The notes: generated by a model not told the origin, from the sequence alone. DNA of 64,000 nucleotides from Bacteroidia bacterium (GCA_026003255.1 BPGX01000002.1:372001-436000), one strand, 5' to 3'; positions 48,004-58,086 are shown, counted from the stretch's first letter. Numbers and translations: made by a program.

Positions 48004-49839
48004 ATGAAAACAAAAATAAAGAAAAATAATATCGTCATAAAATTTGCAGGAGATTCCGGGGATGGTATCCAGCTGATAGGATATCAATTCACATATAATG
48101 CGGCTTTTAATAAAACCAAAGCCGTTAATTTTCCTGAATTTCCATCAGAAATACGGGCGCCAAGAGGCACAGTGGCTGGTGTGTCCAGTTTTCAAATTCA
48201 CTTTGGAGATGAAAATGTATTATCGGTTGGAGATGAATTCGATGTGCTAGTAGTTATGAATGCAGCTGCCTTTAAATCTTCTATTAAGAATTTAAAAAAA
48301 GGAGGTATTATCATTGCTAATACCGATGGTTTTGATAATAAAAATTTAAAGTTAGCAGGATATAATTCTAATCCCCTGGAAAAAGGTGCTTACCAAGATT
48401 ATAAAATTTTTGAAGTGCCAATTGAAACCTTAACATTAGAAGCATTAAAAGATTCTCCTCTTACAAAACCAGACAAGGAACGTTGTAAAAACATGTTCGT
48501 TTTAGGTTTTGTATCCTGGTTATTCGGCTTTAAACCAGAGAACACAGACGAATTTATTAAAACCAAATTTTCTAAAAAAACTGAAATTCTGGAAGCTAAC
48601 TTAAAGGCGTTATGGGCAGGATATCATTATGGAAATACCAGTGAAAGTATTGCTTTTCAGTATGAAGTGCCTGAAGCTAAAATGGAAACCGGAAAATATA
48701 GAGGTATAATGGGGAATCATGCTATAGCTTTGGGATTAGTTGTAGCATCTCAAAAGTGCGGTCTACCTCTTGTTTATTGTTCCTATCCAATAACACCCGC
48801 CAGTGATATTCTAAAATTTTTGTCTTCCTACCTAAACTTCGGTATTAAAACCTTTCAGGCAGAAGATGAAATAGCAGCCATGTGTGCAGCAATAGGGGCT
48901 GCGTATGGTGGAGCGCTTTCAGTAACAGGAACTTCTGGTCCAGGGCTTGCTTTGAAAGTAGAATCCATGAATCTGGCAGTAATGTTAGAACTACCTGTTG
49001 TAATAATAAATGTTCAAAGAGGAGGACCATCCACTGGTTTGCCTACAAAAACAGAACAAAGTGATCTACTTTTTTCTCTTTATGGAAGACCGGGAGATTC
49101 TTTCATTCCAATATTAGCCGCTTCTACTCCATCTGATTGTTTTTACATGGCATACGAAGCATGTCGAATTGCCTTAGAATTTATGACGCCTGTTATTTTA
49201 TTATCCGACTCTTACATTGCCAATGGCGCAGAAGCATGGAAATATCCAAGTGTAAATGACTTGCCAACTCTTACTAATACAATAGTTAATAAGATGGACA
49301 ATTATCAACCATATAAAAGAAATGAGAATCTTGCCAGATACTGGGCTATCCCTGGCAATCCATATACTATTCACAGAATAGGCGGACTCGAAAAAAATCC
49401 AGAAACAGGTAATGTGTCTTATTTCCCGGAAGATCATCAAAAAATGACCGAATTAAGAAAACGTAAGATTGAAAATATAGTACATACAATTCCCAAACAA
49501 ACTATTGACACAGGAGAAAATACAGGCGACGTGTTGATTATTGGCTGGGGTTCTACATATAGTATTATCAAAGAAGTTACAAACGAACTTATAAATGAAG
49601 GAAAAAAAGTATCTCATACACATCTTAAATACCTATACCCACTACCTGAAAATCTTGGAGAAATTATAAAAGGGTTTAAAAAAGTTATAATCCCCGAAAT
49701 GAATACAGGTCAACTCATTAAAGTAATTCGAGAAAAATATCTTATAGATGCTATTGGATTTAATCGTGTTCAAGGCATTCCTATCAAACATTTTGAATTA
49801 AAAGATTTTATTCTTAATCAACTTTCGTTAATTTCTTAA
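48004..49839 (+). CDS. korA: 2-oxoacid:ferredoxin oxidoreductase, gamma-alpha subunit KorA
   Basis: 611 residues from ATG 48004; an earlier in-frame ATG at 47959 lies inside the preceding gene. Residues about 8-200 form the gamma domain (FAGDSGDGIQLIG, FPEFPSEIRAPRGT); about 230-611 the alpha domain (CSYPITPASDIL, QAEDEIAAMCAAIGAAYGGA, NVQRGGPSTGLPTKTEQSDL). KorAB oxidises 2-oxoglutarate (or a related 2-oxoacid) to the CoA ester and reduces ferredoxin, the donor for BCR in Thauera, where korAB also lies in the bcr region. Confidence 0.9.
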   Translation: MKTKIKKNNIVIKFAGDSGDGIQLIGYQFTYNAAFNKTKAVNFPEFPSEIRAPRGTVAGVSSFQIHFGDENVLSVGDEFDVLVVMNAAAFKSSIKNLKKGGIIIANTDGFDNKNLKLAGYNSNPLEKGAYQDYKIFEVPIETLTLEALKDSPLTKPDKERCKNMFVLGFVSWLFGFKPENTDEFIKTKFSKKTEILEANLKALWAGYHYGNTSESIAFQYEVPEAKMETGKYRGIMGNHAIALGLVVASQKCGLPLVYCSYPITPASDILKFLSSYLNFGIKTFQAEDEIAAMCAAIGAAYGGALSVTGTSGPGLALKVESMNLAVMLELPVVIINVQRGGPSTGLPTKTEQSDLLFSLYGRPGDSFIPILAASTPSDCFYMAYEACRIALEFMTPVILLSDSYIANGAEAWKYPSVNDLPTLTNTIVNKMDNYQPYKRNENLARYWAIPGNPYTIHRIGGLEKNPETGNVSYFPEDHQKMTELRKRKIENIVHTIPKQTIDTGENTGDVLIIGWGSTYSIIKEVTNELINEGKKVSHTHLKYLYPLPENLGEIIKGFKKVIIPEMNTGQLIKVIREKYLIDAIGFNRVQGIPIKHFELKDFILNQLSLIS

Positions 49840-49851
49840 TTCTAACATTCT

Positions 49852-50880
49852 ATGGAAAGTTTAAAAAATTCGCCTCCACTTAAAACAGCAAAAGATTTTG
49901 CAAGTGAACAGGAAGTAAAATGGTGTCCTGGCTGTGGTGATTATGCCATTCTCGCACAAATCCAGAAGGTACTTGCCGAACTAAATAGAAAAAATGAAGA
50001 CGTGGTTTTTGTTTCAGGAATTGGTTGTTCCTCAAGATTTACTTATTACATGAATACTTATGGAATACACGGAATACACGGAAGACCAATTGCTATTGCT
50101 TCTGGCTTAAAAATTGCAAGACCAGAACTGGATGTCTGGGTTATCACGGGCGATGGCGATTGTTTGTCTATCGGAGGAAATCATTTTATACATGGATTAA
50201 GAAGAAATATAGGACTCCATGTAATCATGTTTAACAATCGAATCTATGCATTAACGAAAGGACAATATTCACCAACTTCTGAACAAAATAAAATTACATA
50301 TTCCACACCTTATGGAAGTATCGATTATCCTATTAATCCTCTGGCTCTGGCTCTCGGAAGTGGCGCATGCTTTGTTGCCAGAACTATTGATAAAGATTTG
50401 AAACACATGAATTACATCTTTAAAGAAGCAGCACAATTTAAAGGAACGTCCTTTGTAGAAGTATATCAGAATTGTAAAATATTTAATGACGAAGCATTTT
50501 CTTTATTTACTGAAAAAGAAACGAAAGAGCAAAACACGTTGTACTTAGAAGATGGAAAGCCATTAGTATTTGGAAAAGAAAAAGAATTTGGAATTATACT
50601 TGAAAACTTTCAACCTAAAATAATTAACTTAAAAAATGAGTCCGTTAATCTTGATAAATTGTGGATTCATGATGTGAAAAATAAACAAAAAGCGTTTTTA
50701 TTGACACAATTCTCTATGCCAGGATATGAAGAGTTCCCCTCTGTATTTGGTATTATTTATAAAGAAGATAAACCAAGCTACGAACAATTGCTGATAGATA
50801 AAATAGAACAACTTAAAACAAAACGGCCTGCACCTCCCTTGGATAAATTATTAGCAGGATCTAACACCTGGGAAGTTTAA
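49852..50880 (+). CDS. korB: 2-oxoacid:ferredoxin oxidoreductase, beta subunit KorB
   Basis: 342 residues, TPP-binding beta subunit. KWCPGCGDYAILA holds two cluster-type cysteines, SGIGCSSR another, and the TPP motif is VITGDGDCLSIGGNHFIH with NNRIYALTKGQ. No ferredoxin-domain insertion is seen, so an external ferredoxin is needed. It follows korA by 12 bases. Pairing with fused gamma-alpha KorA is standard for two-subunit OGOR/KGOR enzymes; 2-oxoglutarate preference is inferred. Confidence 0.92.
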   Translation: MESLKNSPPLKTAKDFASEQEVKWCPGCGDYAILAQIQKVLAELNRKNEDVVFVSGIGCSSRFTYYMNTYGIHGIHGRPIAIASGLKIARPELDVWVITGDGDCLSIGGNHFIHGLRRNIGLHVIMFNNRIYALTKGQYSPTSEQNKITYSTPYGSIDYPINPLALALGSGACFVARTIDKDLKHMNYIFKEAAQFKGTSFVEVYQNCKIFNDEAFSLFTEKETKEQNTLYLEDGKPLVFGKEKEFGIILENFQPKIINLKNESVNLDKLWIHDVKNKQKAFLLTQFSMPGYEEFPSVFGIIYKEDKPSYEQLLIDKIEQLKTKRPAPPLDKLLAGSNTWEV

Positions 50881-50899
50881 TTTTTCAAAATTATATTTT

Positions 50900-51454
50900 A
50901 TGATAAACTCTAATAATAGAATTACACAACTTCTCACTCAAGAACATGAAACTATATTGCAACTAGGACAGATTCTGAAAAAAATAAATGGTTTATGGAA
51001 AAATAACGAAAAAAAATTTATTGAAATTATAGATTTTCTGCTCCACTTCTGTCAAATATATGCAGATAAAATTCATCACTTAAAAGAAGAACAAATTTTA
51101 TTCCCGATAATGATTGAACAAAACCCAATGCTTGAACAAGGTGCTGTTGGAGAAATGAATGATCAGCACGAAATGTTTAGGGAGTTTATTATAGAAATTA
51201 AAATAGCTATGGAGAATAAGGATTTTGAAATAGCATATTCTATATTTCAAAAATATGTGGAACTACTCTCTGACCATATTCAAATAGAAAACTTTGAAGT
51301 GTTTCCAATGGCAGACGATTTATTGTCTTCTGAGATTAACGAGCAGCTTTACTTCAAAGCACTAGATGTTGATATGGAATACAGCCGTGAAAAAAACGAA
51401 CTAACACAAAAAGTAAACCAGTTATTAAAAGATTTAAATATTGTTATTTCATAA
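50900..51454 (+). CDS. hemerythrin-like HHE-domain protein
   Basis: 184 residues. An all-helical HHE domain (about 8-145) has the metal-type His and Glu residues in LTQEHETIL, IHHLKEEQILFPIM, MNDQHEMFREF and LSDHIQIENFEVFPMA. Such proteins bind a di-iron centre that holds O2, NO or acts in iron-sulphur repair. It is the last gene of the bcr operon, 19 bases after korB, so a protective or oxygen-sensing role for the oxygen-sensitive reductases is plausible. It has no DNA-binding or kinase domain. Confidence 0.85.
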   Translation: MINSNNRITQLLTQEHETILQLGQILKKINGLWKNNEKKFIEIIDFLLHFCQIYADKIHHLKEEQILFPIMIEQNPMLEQGAVGEMNDQHEMFREFIIEIKIAMENKDFEIAYSIFQKYVELLSDHIQIENFEVFPMADDLLSSEINEQLYFKALDVDMEYSREKNELTQKVNQLLKDLNIVIS

Positions 51455-51576
51455 ATTAGTTTTTCTGATTTAAAGAGCACTACAACAGTTTGAATCACGT
51501 TCAGATAATTTAATCTTTTTTATTTTTACTATTTCTTTCTTTTCGTGTATTAAATGCATCCACTAAAAAAACTTAA

Positions 51577-51603
51577 TTGTTCTCAAAATAATCTCTAACT
51601 TTG
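51577..51603 (+). promoter_or_regulatory. ferritin promoter
   Basis: TAACTTTG (51596-51603) is an exact -7 box; TTG at 51577-51579 lies 16 bases upstream. The start ATG is 18 bases downstream. Confidence 0.55.
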
Positions 51604-51621
51604 TTCCCAAATTATTTATAT

Positions 51622-52134
51622 ATGAAAAAAACTATCAATGAAGCTTTAAATAAACAAGTAGCATTAGAAGCAGAATCTTCACACATTTATCTAGCCATGG
51701 CCTCATGGGCTGAAAAAAACGGCTATCAAGGCGTAGCAAATTTTTTATACCAACACTCGGATGAAGAACGTATTCACATGCTCAAACTTATCCGTTTTAT
51801 TAATGAGCGTGAAGGATCTGCTATCATTCCTTCAATAAAGCAACCCAAAGATAACTACAAAAGTTTAATTGAAATCTTTCATGACATTTTAGAACACGAA
51901 GTATACGTTACCAATGAAATCAACAAATTGGTAGAAATTACTTTAAAAGAAAAGGACTTTACCACCCATCATTTCTTACAATGGTATGTAAGCGAACAGT
52001 TAGAAGAAGAAGCACTCGCCAGACAAATAAACGACAAACTAAAGTTGATTGGCGACGATAAAATGGGACTTTATTTATTTGACAGAGATCTCGGAAGTAT
52101 GAAAACGTCCAATGAAAACGACTCTAACGCTTAG
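51622..52134 (+). CDS. ftnA: non-haem ferritin
   Basis: 170 residues from ATG 51622; a TTG start at 51601 would overlap the promoter. A four-helix iron-storage protein with ferroxidase residues in EAESSHIYLAMASWAE (Glu at the start of helix A/B), HSDEERIHMLKL (Glu and His) and HEVYVTNEINKL with QLEEEAL. It stores iron as ferric mineral and detoxifies Fe/peroxide. Own promoter; likely a core gene flanking the aromatic island. Confidence 0.93.
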   Translation: MKKTINEALNKQVALEAESSHIYLAMASWAEKNGYQGVANFLYQHSDEERIHMLKLIRFINEREGSAIIPSIKQPKDNYKSLIEIFHDILEHEVYVTNEINKLVEITLKEKDFTTHHFLQWYVSEQLEEEALARQINDKLKLIGDDKMGLYLFDRDLGSMKTSNENDSNA

Positions 52135-52186
52135 TTCCTTTGACCGAAAACTACATTTTTTAGCAAGTCCTTTCTAATAAAAAGCA

Positions 52187-53107
52187 ATGATTATCCTTAA
52201 CGAGTGCCCTAATTTTATTGACGCTAAATCAACAGTCATTACAATAGGTACATTCGACGGAGTTCACAAAGGACATCAAATTATTTTAAACCGCTTATCA
52301 TCCATCAAAAAAGACAAAAATTTAAAAAGTATTGTTTTTACTTTCTATCCGCATCCACGTAAAATAATTCAGACATCTCAGCCGTTACAACCCATCAAAA
52401 TTTTGACAACAAAAGACGAAAAAATACAATTGCTAAAAAATTTTGATATTGATTACCTAATTTTTTGTCCCTTCACAAAAGAATTTGCCAACCAACCACC
52501 AGATGATTTTGTAAAATATTTGATTCATCAACTCAATGTCAAATATGTCATCATTGGTTACGACCATCGCTTCGGAAAAGATAGAAAAGGAGATATCAAT
52601 ACCTTCCTTCAACTCAAAACTATTTTTAACTTTGAAGTAGAACAAATTCCTGCCGAAACCATCGATAACATCAACATTAGTTCCACTAAAATAAGACAAT
52701 TTCTAACTAACGGTGACATTGAAAATGCCAATGAATTGTTAGGATACAACTATTTCATTACTGGACAAGTAATAAAAGGCAAACAATTAGGCAGGCAAAT
52801 TAATTTTCCAACTGCTAACATTAAAGTGAATGACCCCGACAAACTGATTCCTGCACACGGAGTTTACTGCGGTGAAGCAAAAGTAAAAGACAAATTATTC
52901 AAAGCAGCCATTAACATTGGCTTTAACCCAACAACAAATAATGATAATTTAGAAAAAATAGAAGCCCACTTGCTGCAATTCAATGAAGATATTTATGGAG
53001 AAACCATTCAGATTTTCTTTCATAAAAAAATACGGAATGAAAGAAAATTTGACTCATTAGAAAGTTTGAAAAATCAAATAACAGAAGATATTAAACTTTG
53101 TCAATAA
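52187..53107 (+). CDS. ribF: bifunctional riboflavin kinase/FAD synthetase
   Basis: 306 residues. The N-terminal FAD synthetase has the HIGH-like motif [12 protein letters not shown] and FYPHPRK, then ISSTKIR; the C-terminal flavokinase (about 185-306) has [20 protein letters not shown] and NIGFNPT. It makes FMN and FAD from riboflavin and ATP. Standard length. FAD is needed by the HcrB-like subunit, but this is a universal housekeeping gene and its nearness is not evidence of coupling. Confidence 0.95.
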   Translation: MIILNECPNFIDAKSTVITIGTFDGVHKGHQIILNRLSSIKKDKNLKSIVFTFYPHPRKIIQTSQPLQPIKILTTKDEKIQLLKNFDIDYLIFCPFTKEFANQPPDDFVKYLIHQLNVKYVIIGYDHRFGKDRKGDINTFLQLKTIFNFEVEQIPAETIDNINISSTKIRQFLTNGDIENANELLGYNYFITGQVIKGKQLGRQINFPTANIKVNDPDKLIPAHGVYCGEAKVKDKLFKAAINIGFNPTTNNDNLEKIEAHLLQFNEDIYGETIQIFFHKKIRNERKFDSLESLKNQITEDIKLCQ

Positions 53108-53150
53108 ATCCAATTACAAAAAAATACTCATCTTTGTATCCAAAAAAGCC

Positions 53151-54695
53151 ATGCTCTTTAAAACTTATGGATATGCTGTCAATGGCATTGATGCTATAAA
53201 AATCACAGTTGAAACAAACATCACCCAAGGTGTTAATTTCTTTTTAGTTGGATTACCAGATAGTGCCGTTAAAGAAAGCCAACAACGAATTCAAGCCGCT
53301 TTGAAAAACATTGATTACCGAATGCCGGGCAAACAAATTACCATCAACATGGCTCCGGCTGATATTCGCAAAGAAGGTTCTGCCTACGATTTGACGATTG
53401 CCATAGGTATTCTGGCTGCATCAGAACAAATACAAATTGAACATTTAGAAGACAGTGTCATCATGGGCGAATTAGCATTGGATGGTTCGCTCAGACCTAT
53501 TAAAGGCGCTTTACCCATCGCTCTCAAAGCCAAAAAAGACGGTTTCAAAAAAATTTACCTACCTTCTGAAAACGCAAACGAAGCTGCTATTGTCAACGAA
53601 TTAGAAGTATATCCCGTTACACACCTAAAAGAACTCATTGAGCATTTAACTGGCAACCACACTTTACAACCGCTCAAAATAAATATTGAAGATCTTTTCC
53701 TGAAAAAACTCAACGAATACGAATTAGATTTTGCAGATGTAAAAGGACAACAAAACATCAAACGTGCTTTAGAAATCGCTGCTGCCGGCGGACATAATGT
53801 TATTCTGATTGGCCCACCCGGTGCCGGTAAAACAATGCTCAGTAAACGATTACCTTCCATTCTTCCACCACTCACATTAGAAGAAGCCCTTGAAACAACT
53901 AAAATTCATAGTGTCGCTGGCAAAGTCGGAAAGAACATCGGATTAATTACTCAACGACCCTTTCGAAGCCCACATCATACCATCAGCGATGTGGCATTGG
54001 TCGGAGGTGGTAATCATCCTCAACCCGGTGAGATTTCACTTGCTCACAATGGTGTTTTATTTTTAGACGAATTGCCAGAATTCAAACGTACTGTATTAGA
54101 AGTACTACGTCAACCTTTGGAAGACAGAGTGGTTACCATTTCTCGTGCGAAATTTTCGGTGCAATATCCTGCCAGTTTCATGCTCGTCGCCAGTATGAAT
54201 CCTTGTCCCTGCGGATATTACAACCATCCTCAAAAAGAATGTGTTTGCACACCCGCAATGGTTCAAAAATATCTGAGTAAAATATCTGGTCCCTTAATGG
54301 ATAGAATAGATTTACATGTGGAGGTAGTGCCAGTTAATTATGAGGAATTATCCGCCAGGAGTATTCCAACCGAAGGTAGCAAAACCATTCGTGAAAGAGT
54401 CATCAAAGCCAGAAATATCCAAACAGAACGTTTTAAGAATGTAGAAGGAATTTATTGCAATGCACAAATGCGAAGCAAAGAAATCAAACAATACTGCATA
54501 TTGGATGATAAAGGTAATAACATATTAAAAAATGCCATGGAAAAACTACAACTATCTGCCCGTGCGTATGACCGCATTCTCAAAGTAGCCAGAACCATTG
54601 CCGATCTTGAAAACTCCGAAAATATACAAGCACATCATGTAGCCGAAGCAGTACATTACAGAAGTTTAGACCGTCAAAACTGGGGAGGGGAATAA
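53151..54695 (+). CDS. YifB/ComM-type AAA+ ATPase (Mg chelatase-like)
   Basis: 514 residues: Lon-protease-like substrate domain (about 1-165, including [13 protein letters not shown]), AAA+ core with Walker [11 protein letters not shown], Walker [10 protein letters not shown] and sensor ASMNPCPCG, followed by a Cys-rich zinc-type segment ([15 protein letters not shown]), then a C-terminal helical domain. ComM relatives are hexameric helicases that promote branch migration in natural transformation. A CATCTTTG box at 53129-53136 is a likely -7 element. Confidence 0.92.
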   Translation: MLFKTYGYAVNGIDAIKITVETNITQGVNFFLVGLPDSAVKESQQRIQAALKNIDYRMPGKQITINMAPADIRKEGSAYDLTIAIGILAASEQIQIEHLEDSVIMGELALDGSLRPIKGALPIALKAKKDGFKKIYLPSENANEAAIVNELEVYPVTHLKELIEHLTGNHTLQPLKINIEDLFLKKLNEYELDFADVKGQQNIKRALEIAAAGGHNVILIGPPGAGKTMLSKRLPSILPPLTLEEALETTKIHSVAGKVGKNIGLITQRPFRSPHHTISDVALVGGGNHPQPGEISLAHNGVLFLDELPEFKRTVLEVLRQPLEDRVVTISRAKFSVQYPASFMLVASMNPCPCGYYNHPQKECVCTPAMVQKYLSKISGPLMDRIDLHVEVVPVNYEELSARSIPTEGSKTIRERVIKARNIQTERFKNVEGIYCNAQMRSKEIKQYCILDDKGNNILKNAMEKLQLSARAYDRILKVARTIADLENSENIQAHHVAEAVHYRSLDRQNWGGE

Positions 54696-54713
54696 TTCTA
54701 AATTTGAGAATAC

Positions 54714-56660
54714 ATGAAACTCACTTTAATAGCATTTTTTATAGCAACGTTTTTGTGTTATTCTCAAAATCGTTATTATTCTGTTTTGCAAAAGTTTCAA
54801 ATGATTAAAAACGATTCAATCAAAGTGGATAGCATCAATAAATTCTGTTGGATGAACAGCACAAAAGATGTATACCTTTCTGAAGAATTACTCAAACAAA
54901 ACTTAAAAATCGCTCAACAAATTAACTACAAAAAAGGCATTGGAAAAATATATGTTTTACTTGGAAACATTTATTTGCAAAAAAAAGATTTTCAAAAAGC
55001 AATTGATTATTATCAACAAGGTTTGGTTGTTAGAGAATACTTAAATGATAAGAGCGGCGTGGCAGCAGTTTATGGCAATATTGGAAATGCTTTTTACTTA
55101 CTAAAACAATTTGACAAAGCTTTAGAGTATCAGGAAAAATCACTTAATATGTTTAAAGCTTTAGAAGAACAGGAAAAAAAAGGAGAATATTGGTTTGATA
55201 TTGCGGAATGTGAAATTAGTATCGGGAAAATTTTTATTGAACAAAACAAATTCGTAAATGCTGAAAAAAGATTTTTAGAAGCCGTAAGATTAAATGAAAA
55301 AATAAACTATTATCCTGCTTTAATTACAAGTTACAACGAACTCGCTATTTTGTATCATAAAATGAATAAATTTAATTTATCCAACAAGTATTTCAATAAA
55401 ATATTAAACTTAATAAATAAAACGGACGATAAAAAAGTCATTTCAGATGTATATTTAAATTATTCCACAGCCATTTTTGATAAAGAACCTTCGAAAGCTC
55501 TAAATCTTTGTGACCAAGGATTAAACCTCGCCTTTATCATTCAAGACAAAGAAAACATATTAAAAGGATTAAAATTAAAATCTGATATTCTTCTAAAAAT
55601 GGAACAATTCAAATTGGCGATGGAAACATATACAAAATACTCTTTGTTAAAAGATTCCATCTTTAATGAAACCACCACACGATATTTTAATGATTTACAA
55701 GCAAAATATGAATTCACACAAAAAAATAACCAAATTAAATTGCTCGAAAAAGAAAAAATCATCAAACAATCAAAAATACAACAACAACAATATTTTATAA
55801 TTGGTACAGTTATTATTATTATCTTGATTGTGGTTTTATTAGGTTACATATACAAATCATACAAAGTTACTCAAACTCAAAAAACAATTATAGAATTAAA
55901 AAACAAAGACATTTTAGAAAGTATTACGTATGCCAAAAGAATTCAAAAAGCCATCTTACCTAATGAAAAACAATGGTACAAACTTTTACCTAATAGTTTT
56001 ATTTACTATTCACCTAAAGATATTGTAGCGGGCGATTTTTATTGGATTGAAGAAGATGATAAATATATTTATGTGGCTGTTGCTGATTGTACAGGACACG
56101 GAGTACCCGGTGCAATGGTTAGTGTAATATGTAGCACTGCTCTCACTAAATCAGTTACAGAGGACAAATTGAAAGACACTGATAAAATTCTCAACAGAAC
56201 AAGAGAAATTGTATTAGAAAAACTTAGCAAAAGCGAAGAAAACATTCAAGATGGAATGGATGTATGTTTAATTAGAATAGAAAAAAATAATTTATTAAAT
56301 ATCCAATATAGTGGTGCAAACAGACCTCTTTATATTATTAACAACCAAAACGAATTAATTGAATTAAAACCCAATAAACAACCTATTGGAAAATTTGATA
56401 ATATGCATCCATTTACAAAGCAAGAACTGACTTTAGAGTCAAACTCTATGTTGTATCTTGTTACAGATGGATTTGCTGACCAGTTTGGAGGAGAAAAAAA
56501 TAAAAAATTCTCTATGGCAGCATTAAAAAAATTAATGATTCAATTAGCATCATTAAATTTGTCTATTCAAAAAAAAGCATTTGAATCCACTCTCCTAACT
56601 TGGAAAAAAAATAATGAACAAACAGACGACATAACTTTAATTGGAATTAAGTTTGTATGA
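54714..56660 (+). CDS. TPR sensor with SpoIIE-type PP2C phosphatase domain
   Basis: 648 residues: signal peptide (1-17, ending FLCYSQ), TPR region (about 60-340), a coiled stretch, one transmembrane helix (about 360-380, IIGTVIIIILIVVLLGYIY) and a cytoplasmic PP2C/SpoIIE phosphatase domain (about 400-648) with AGDFYWIEEDD, VADCTGHGVPGAMVS, NRPLYIIN, LVTDGFADQFGG and QTDDITLIG, the metal-binding acidic residues. Periplasmic TPRs probably sense a ligand or protein and modulate dephosphorylation of a Ser/Thr target. It overlaps the response-regulator gene by 4 bases. Confidence 0.9.
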   Translation: MKLTLIAFFIATFLCYSQNRYYSVLQKFQMIKNDSIKVDSINKFCWMNSTKDVYLSEELLKQNLKIAQQINYKKGIGKIYVLLGNIYLQKKDFQKAIDYYQQGLVVREYLNDKSGVAAVYGNIGNAFYLLKQFDKALEYQEKSLNMFKALEEQEKKGEYWFDIAECEISIGKIFIEQNKFVNAEKRFLEAVRLNEKINYYPALITSYNELAILYHKMNKFNLSNKYFNKILNLINKTDDKKVISDVYLNYSTAIFDKEPSKALNLCDQGLNLAFIIQDKENILKGLKLKSDILLKMEQFKLAMETYTKYSLLKDSIFNETTTRYFNDLQAKYEFTQKNNQIKLLEKEKIIKQSKIQQQQYFIIGTVIIIILIVVLLGYIYKSYKVTQTQKTIIELKNKDILESITYAKRIQKAILPNEKQWYKLLPNSFIYYSPKDIVAGDFYWIEEDDKYIYVAVADCTGHGVPGAMVSVICSTALTKSVTEDKLKDTDKILNRTREIVLEKLSKSEENIQDGMDVCLIRIEKNNLLNIQYSGANRPLYIINNQNELIELKPNKQPIGKFDNMHPFTKQELTLESNSMLYLVTDGFADQFGGEKNKKFSMAALKKLMIQLASLNLSIQKKAFESTLLTWKKNNEQTDDITLIGIKFV

Positions 56661-57355
56661 TGCATTTTAATATACTCCTTGCTGATGATGAAGACAACCT
56701 TCGTGAAATAGTTGCTTTTAATTTAAGGCAACAAGGTTATGATGTATTAACAGCAAAAAACGGACAAGAAGCCCTGGATTTTTTTATTAAAAATAAAAAC
56801 CATTTACACCTTGCACTATTAGATGTCAGTATGCCTAAAATGAACGGCTTTGAAGTGTGCGAAAAAATAAAAAGTATAGACAAGAACTTCCCTGTTTTCT
56901 TTCTCACCGTTCGCAATGAAAGAGACGATAGAATACATGGGCTAAAACTTGGGGCTGACGATTATTTAGCCAAACCCTTTGATTTAGAAGAACTCTTATT
57001 AAGAGTAAAACGAATTTTGAAAAAATACGAAACAGATAGTACAATAACGATTAATGGAAGAAAAATTGATTTTTCTTCTTTGACCATTACCCTTCCCGAC
57101 AATACTCAGCACAGAATGTCTGCAAAAGAAGCTTCTCTTTTACAATATCTCATCGCTCATAAAAACATCGCCTTATCCCGCCAACAAATTTTAGAAGCCG
57201 TTTGGGCTGATAAAGCCGAAGAAGGTTCTTATAGAACCATTGATAACTTCATTGTCCTTTTTCGTAAACTTTTTGAAGACGATAGTAAAAATCCAAAGTT
57301 TTTCTTATCTGTCAGAGGAGTGGGCTACTTATTAAACTTAAAAAACGAAAATTAA
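56657..57355 (+). CDS. OmpR-family response regulator
   Basis: 232 residues: receiver domain (1-120) with ADDEDN acidic pocket, phospho-acceptor Asp in LLDVSMPKMNG, Thr/Lys at FLTV and AKPFD; then a winged-helix DNA-binding domain (about 130-232, ending SVRGVGYLLN). No histidine kinase is nearby; the adjacent gene encodes a PP2C phosphatase instead. It begins in the 4-base overlap ATGA and shares one base with the next gene. Target genes are not evident. Confidence 0.92.
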   Translation: MMHFNILLADDEDNLREIVAFNLRQQGYDVLTAKNGQEALDFFIKNKNHLHLALLDVSMPKMNGFEVCEKIKSIDKNFPVFFLTVRNERDDRIHGLKLGADDYLAKPFDLEELLLRVKRILKKYETDSTITINGRKIDFSSLTITLPDNTQHRMSAKEASLLQYLIAHKNIALSRQQILEAVWADKAEEGSYRTIDNFIVLFRKLFEDDSKNPKFFLSVRGVGYLLNLKNEN

Positions 57356-58086
57356 TGAATAAATTATCCCATCAAAAACACTATAATGTACTAATACTTA
57401 AATCACTGATTGTTTTATTATTTGCATCTTACTTAAATGCACAAAATTCCTCAGAAATAAAATTACGTTATCCCAAACTAAGATATTTAGTGTCTAACTG
57501 GCAAATACATCAACTCAAAGACAGTGGCGCCCTCATCGTTCGTCTTCGTTCTAATCAAAAACTTCTGCAAATCCTAAAAGAAAAAAATCAACTGCAAACC
57601 ATAAAGCAAATACAAAATGAAACAAACACTCACAACAAAATCATTATGCAATCCTTCAAAAAACATTACAATTTTTCTCCAGTATATTTCATGTATGACT
57701 TCTCTACTAATGAATTAATCAAAAACCCAAAAGCCAAAGTTTTTCTGAATGATAACTTAGAAATCGATACTACCATTTATCTCAAAGAATCCTTTTACCT
57801 CTATGCCGATATTTTCTCACCAGTCATAGAATCCACATTACCCCTTCTTCCCGATTCATTAGCTATAAATGCCTCCGAATCCGGACCCGCCAACAAAACC
57901 GCCGCCATTCTTATCAAAAACAAATACAACCTTCAACTCAAACATCCATTTCCTTATTTAATCAATGGTTATAATATTCTCAAATTTGAAAAATACGTCA
58001 TAAAACTCAATCAAAAATTTTTCAAATTCCTTGACAAAAATCCAAAAGAACATTATCCATCTCAAATCAAACCTTACCTGTACTAA
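57355..58086 (+). CDS. secreted protein of unknown function
   Basis: 243 residues with a signal peptide (about 10-30, ending LNAQ). The body has conserved-looking segments (HYNFSPVYFMYDFST, FLNDNLEID, YLYADIFSP, LQLKHPFPYLIN, ending PSQIKPYLY). I recognise it as a type seen next to response regulators and uvrC in Bacteroidota but know no function. TAATG stop-start overlap with the regulator gene suggests co-translation; uvrC follows after 5 bases. Confidence 0.7.
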   Translation: MNKLSHQKHYNVLILKSLIVLLFASYLNAQNSSEIKLRYPKLRYLVSNWQIHQLKDSGALIVRLRSNQKLLQILKEKNQLQTIKQIQNETNTHNKIIMQSFKKHYNFSPVYFMYDFSTNELIKNPKAKVFLNDNLEIDTTIYLKESFYLYADIFSPVIESTLPLLPDSLAINASESGPANKTAAILIKNKYNLQLKHPFPYLINGYNILKFEKYVIKLNQKFFKFLDKNPKEHYPSQIKPYLY

